Shown in pieces: positions 4,173 to 5,811 of a stretch of DNA of 5,811 nt (position 1 is its first letter; every line of letters begins with the position of its first letter). This DNA comes from Defluviitaleaceae bacterium. Its GTDB lineage: Bacteria; Bacillota; Clostridia; Lachnospirales; WQUN01. The stretch spans positions 1-5,811 of the forward strand of contig WRHA01000279.1 in the NCBI GenBank assembly GCA_009783395.1, given 5' to 3'. The translations under genes were made by a program, and so were the position numbers. The notes beneath the pieces were generated by a model. That model was given only the letters and a program-made list of their open reading frames with translations. It had not been told where the DNA came from and searched no databases.

Positions 4173-5811
4173 ATGAAGCAAATTATTCTCGAAAACATTA
4201 AGCAGATGGATATTTCAACGGGCGGCGGGATTTTTGGCGAAAAGGCGCGCATCGACACGATAAATCATCCCGTACTTGTGATTGGGCTTGGGGGGACGGG
4301 TATTGACGCGCTTTTGCGGCTGAAATATCAGATAAGTCGGCGGTTTAAACTGCCGGAAAAAAAGCAAAAGCCCGATAATATCGAGTATCTCGCGCTTGAA
4401 ACAAATGCTCATGACCGCAAGAATTATCGCGGCGTGACGCTCGATGCTTACACCGAGGCGGTGCTTCTTTCAAATGCCGGGATTGGCGCGATTTTGAATA
4501 ATCGGTCGACGATTCCGGATTATATCAGCGAGTGGCTTTCGCCCGACCTTACGATTACCGACGGCACAAAAGGCGCGAGCGGTAACAGGCAGGCGGGTCG
4601 GTTGCTTCTTTTTGAAAAAATTAATACGGCGATTGATGCGATTTCGAATAAAATCAAGTCGCTTCGCAGTGACCGGGAAAATAAGCTGCTTGTGTTTGTG
4701 CTTTCGGGGGTTTCGGGCGGCACGGGCGGCGGAATGTTTATGGATGTACCGTACATTGTGCGCGGCCTGATGGAGCGCGAGTATGGCGCGAAGGGCATCG
4801 ACAAGGTTGAAATTACGGGATATTTGTTCACGCCCGACGTGCATCTCGCGGGCAATAATATAAGCATCCACACCGAGGAGTACATACAGCGAAACGGTTA
4901 TGCCGCGCTTAAAGAGCTGGATTATTTCATGAATATCGAGGAACGCGGCGAACGTTTTTCGCAAAGATACGGCACGCGGCTTGAGGTGCATTCCGCCTTG
5001 CCGCCGTTTAATTTGTGCCACTTGGTTTCTGCGTGCAATATCGACGGCGTTTTTTTGAAAAACGCATACGATTATTGCATGAATGTTACGGCGGAAAATA
5101 TCGTAAACTTTCTTGCACTTGAGGACAAGGAGAGCGGCAGTGAGTTTGCCGTGCAGGATTATCACAGCAATTTAATCTCGAATATCGCCGCAATGAAAAG
5201 CAATTTGCCGCCGGGAATGGCGGCGTGCGCAAATTTTTCCTACAATATAATCGGTGCGTCGGCGGCGGTTTTGCCGATGGAAGGGTTTAATGCATATCTC
5301 GCGCACGCGCTTTTTTGCGAAATGGGCGAGATGTTTGAGGCAGAGCCGGATGATTATGATTTGCAGGAATTTGCAAAACCGCTTGAAATTTCCGCGCTTG
5401 GTGCGCAGCTTGCGCGAACCCTTCCGCCGATTAAGCTGGACTATGCCGAAACGGATTATTACAGCCATCGCAACGTTATAAAAACGCGTCGTGTGGACGT
5501 CGATGAAAAATTGGCGGAACAATTCGCTTCCGCAAAACGCGAGCTTTCGAACGGTAAGCAGTTTATCGCCGCGATAGTCGAGCGCGTTAAAGCGGATTTG
5601 CGCGAAATTTTCACCAACCCCGATCGCGGCGCGTTTTACACAACACGCATAATTCACAGCGACGTAAACCCGTGTTTGCTTGCGCGAATCGGCGCGTATC
5701 AGGCGCATTTGCGCGAAAAAATCGACGCATCGGCGGGTGAAATTGATGCCAACGAAGTTGTCGCCGAGATGCGTTTCGAGGAAGCCGCCAAAGCCATCTT
5801 CTCACGCGAGG
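4173..5811 (+). CDS. Large tubulin/FtsZ-superfamily protein (Tubulin_2-like), cut by right edge
   Basis: An uninterrupted frame of 546 codons runs from ATG 4173 past the right edge. Two glycine loops identify the superfamily: IGLGGTGID (37-45), matching the first nucleotide-binding loop of FtsZ/tubulin, and SGGTGGG (181-187) after a hydrophobic strand LLVFVLSGV, matching the phosphate-binding signature GGGTGTG of FtsZ. Between them, EYLALETNAHD (71-81) sits where the third loop is expected. After the signature come GYLFTPDV (216-223) and NIDGVFLKNAYDYCMNVT (289-306), the area that reads the guanine base in this fold. YNIIGASAAVLP (357-368) resembles the C-terminal part of the bacterial Tubulin_2 domain. 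Residues about 465-546 look helical and highly charged, as in the long extensions of these proteins. No membrane segment is seen. It probably binds GTP and may form filaments in the cytosol; the cellular role is unknown. The frame is certain; the family name is from motif recognition. Confidence 0.85.
   Translation, partial: MKQIILENIKQMDISTGGGIFGEKARIDTINHPVLVIGLGGTGIDALLRLKYQISRRFKLPEKKQKPDNIEYLALETNAHDRKNYRGVTLDAYTEAVLLSNAGIGAILNNRSTIPDYISEWLSPDLTITDGTKGASGNRQAGRLLLFEKINTAIDAISNKIKSLRSDRENKLLVFVLSGVSGGTGGGMFMDVPYIVRGLMEREYGAKGIDKVEITGYLFTPDVHLAGNNISIHTEEYIQRNGYAALKELDYFMNIEERGERFSQRYGTRLEVHSALPPFNLCHLVSACNIDGVFLKNAYDYCMNVTAENIVNFLALEDKESGSEFAVQDYHSNLISNIAAMKSNLPPGMAACANFSYNIIGASAAVLPMEGFNAYLAHALFCEMGEMFEAEPDDYDLQEFAKPLEISALGAQLARTLPPIKLDYAETDYYSHRNVIKTRRVDVDEKLAEQFASAKRELSNGKQFIAAIVERVKADLREIFTNPDRGAFYTTRIIHSDVNPCLLARIGAYQAHLREKIDASAGEIDANEVVAEMRFEEAAKAIFSRE

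Noticed and set aside
4470..5165. Long minus-strand open frame (231 codons) and a second at 5172-5708
   Set aside because: Both lie opposite the tubulin-like frame. They are rich in Arg, Asn and Ile in no family pattern, have no ribosome binding site and disagree with the clear motifs on the plus strand.

Overview
The window looks like a chromosomal segment of an anaerobic, low-to-mid-GC Firmicute, probably an uncultivated member of the Clostridia. The basis is strong AAGGAG-type ribosome binding sites, a TTG start, an OGG1-type 8-oxoguanine glycosylase of the kind known from clostridia, a Bacillus/Clostridium-type phosphoglucomutase, and a large tubulin-like protein of a type I associate with Firmicutes. 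This placement is inference; there is no rRNA or other phylogenetic marker in the window.

Layout. The left edge holds the last 40 codons of an unrecognised plus-strand gene. It meets, tail to tail with a 3-nt gap, a minus-strand gene (128-703) for a 191-residue protein rich in Pro, Gln, Met and His, with a 36-bp/12-residue tandem repeat in its middle. This gene diverges from the plus-strand genes across a 65-nt gap. A perfect 10-bp inverted repeat (699-737) there brackets the ribosome binding site and covers the start codon of the minus-strand gene.

The plus strand then carries a compact series: ogg (769-1584, DNA repair), a 160-residue single-pass membrane protein of unknown role (1622-2104), a complete phosphoglucomutase (2118-3875), and a 75-residue DUF1902/HicB-like protein (3872-4099) whose ATG overlaps the mutase TGA. 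A good extended -10 sequence just behind ogg may give the membrane protein and the mutase their own promoter.

After a 73-nt gap containing a perfect 9-bp hairpin (4131-4164), an open frame runs from 4173 off the right edge (546 codons, no stop). It has an N-terminal GLGGTG loop and an SGGTGGG loop, the two glycine-rich nucleotide-binding signatures of the tubulin/FtsZ superfamily, and it best fits the poorly understood bacterial Tubulin_2 type. The likely Shine-Dalgarno of this gene lies inside the 3' arm of the hairpin, so the hairpin could control its translation.

The genes do not form one obvious pathway: repair, sugar-phosphate metabolism, a lone antitoxin-like fold and a cytomotive-like GTPase are neighbours. 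The tubulin-like gene with its hairpin leader is the most promising part of the window; its partners, if any, lie beyond the right edge. No tRNA, rRNA, CRISPR array, insertion sequence or attachment site is visible.
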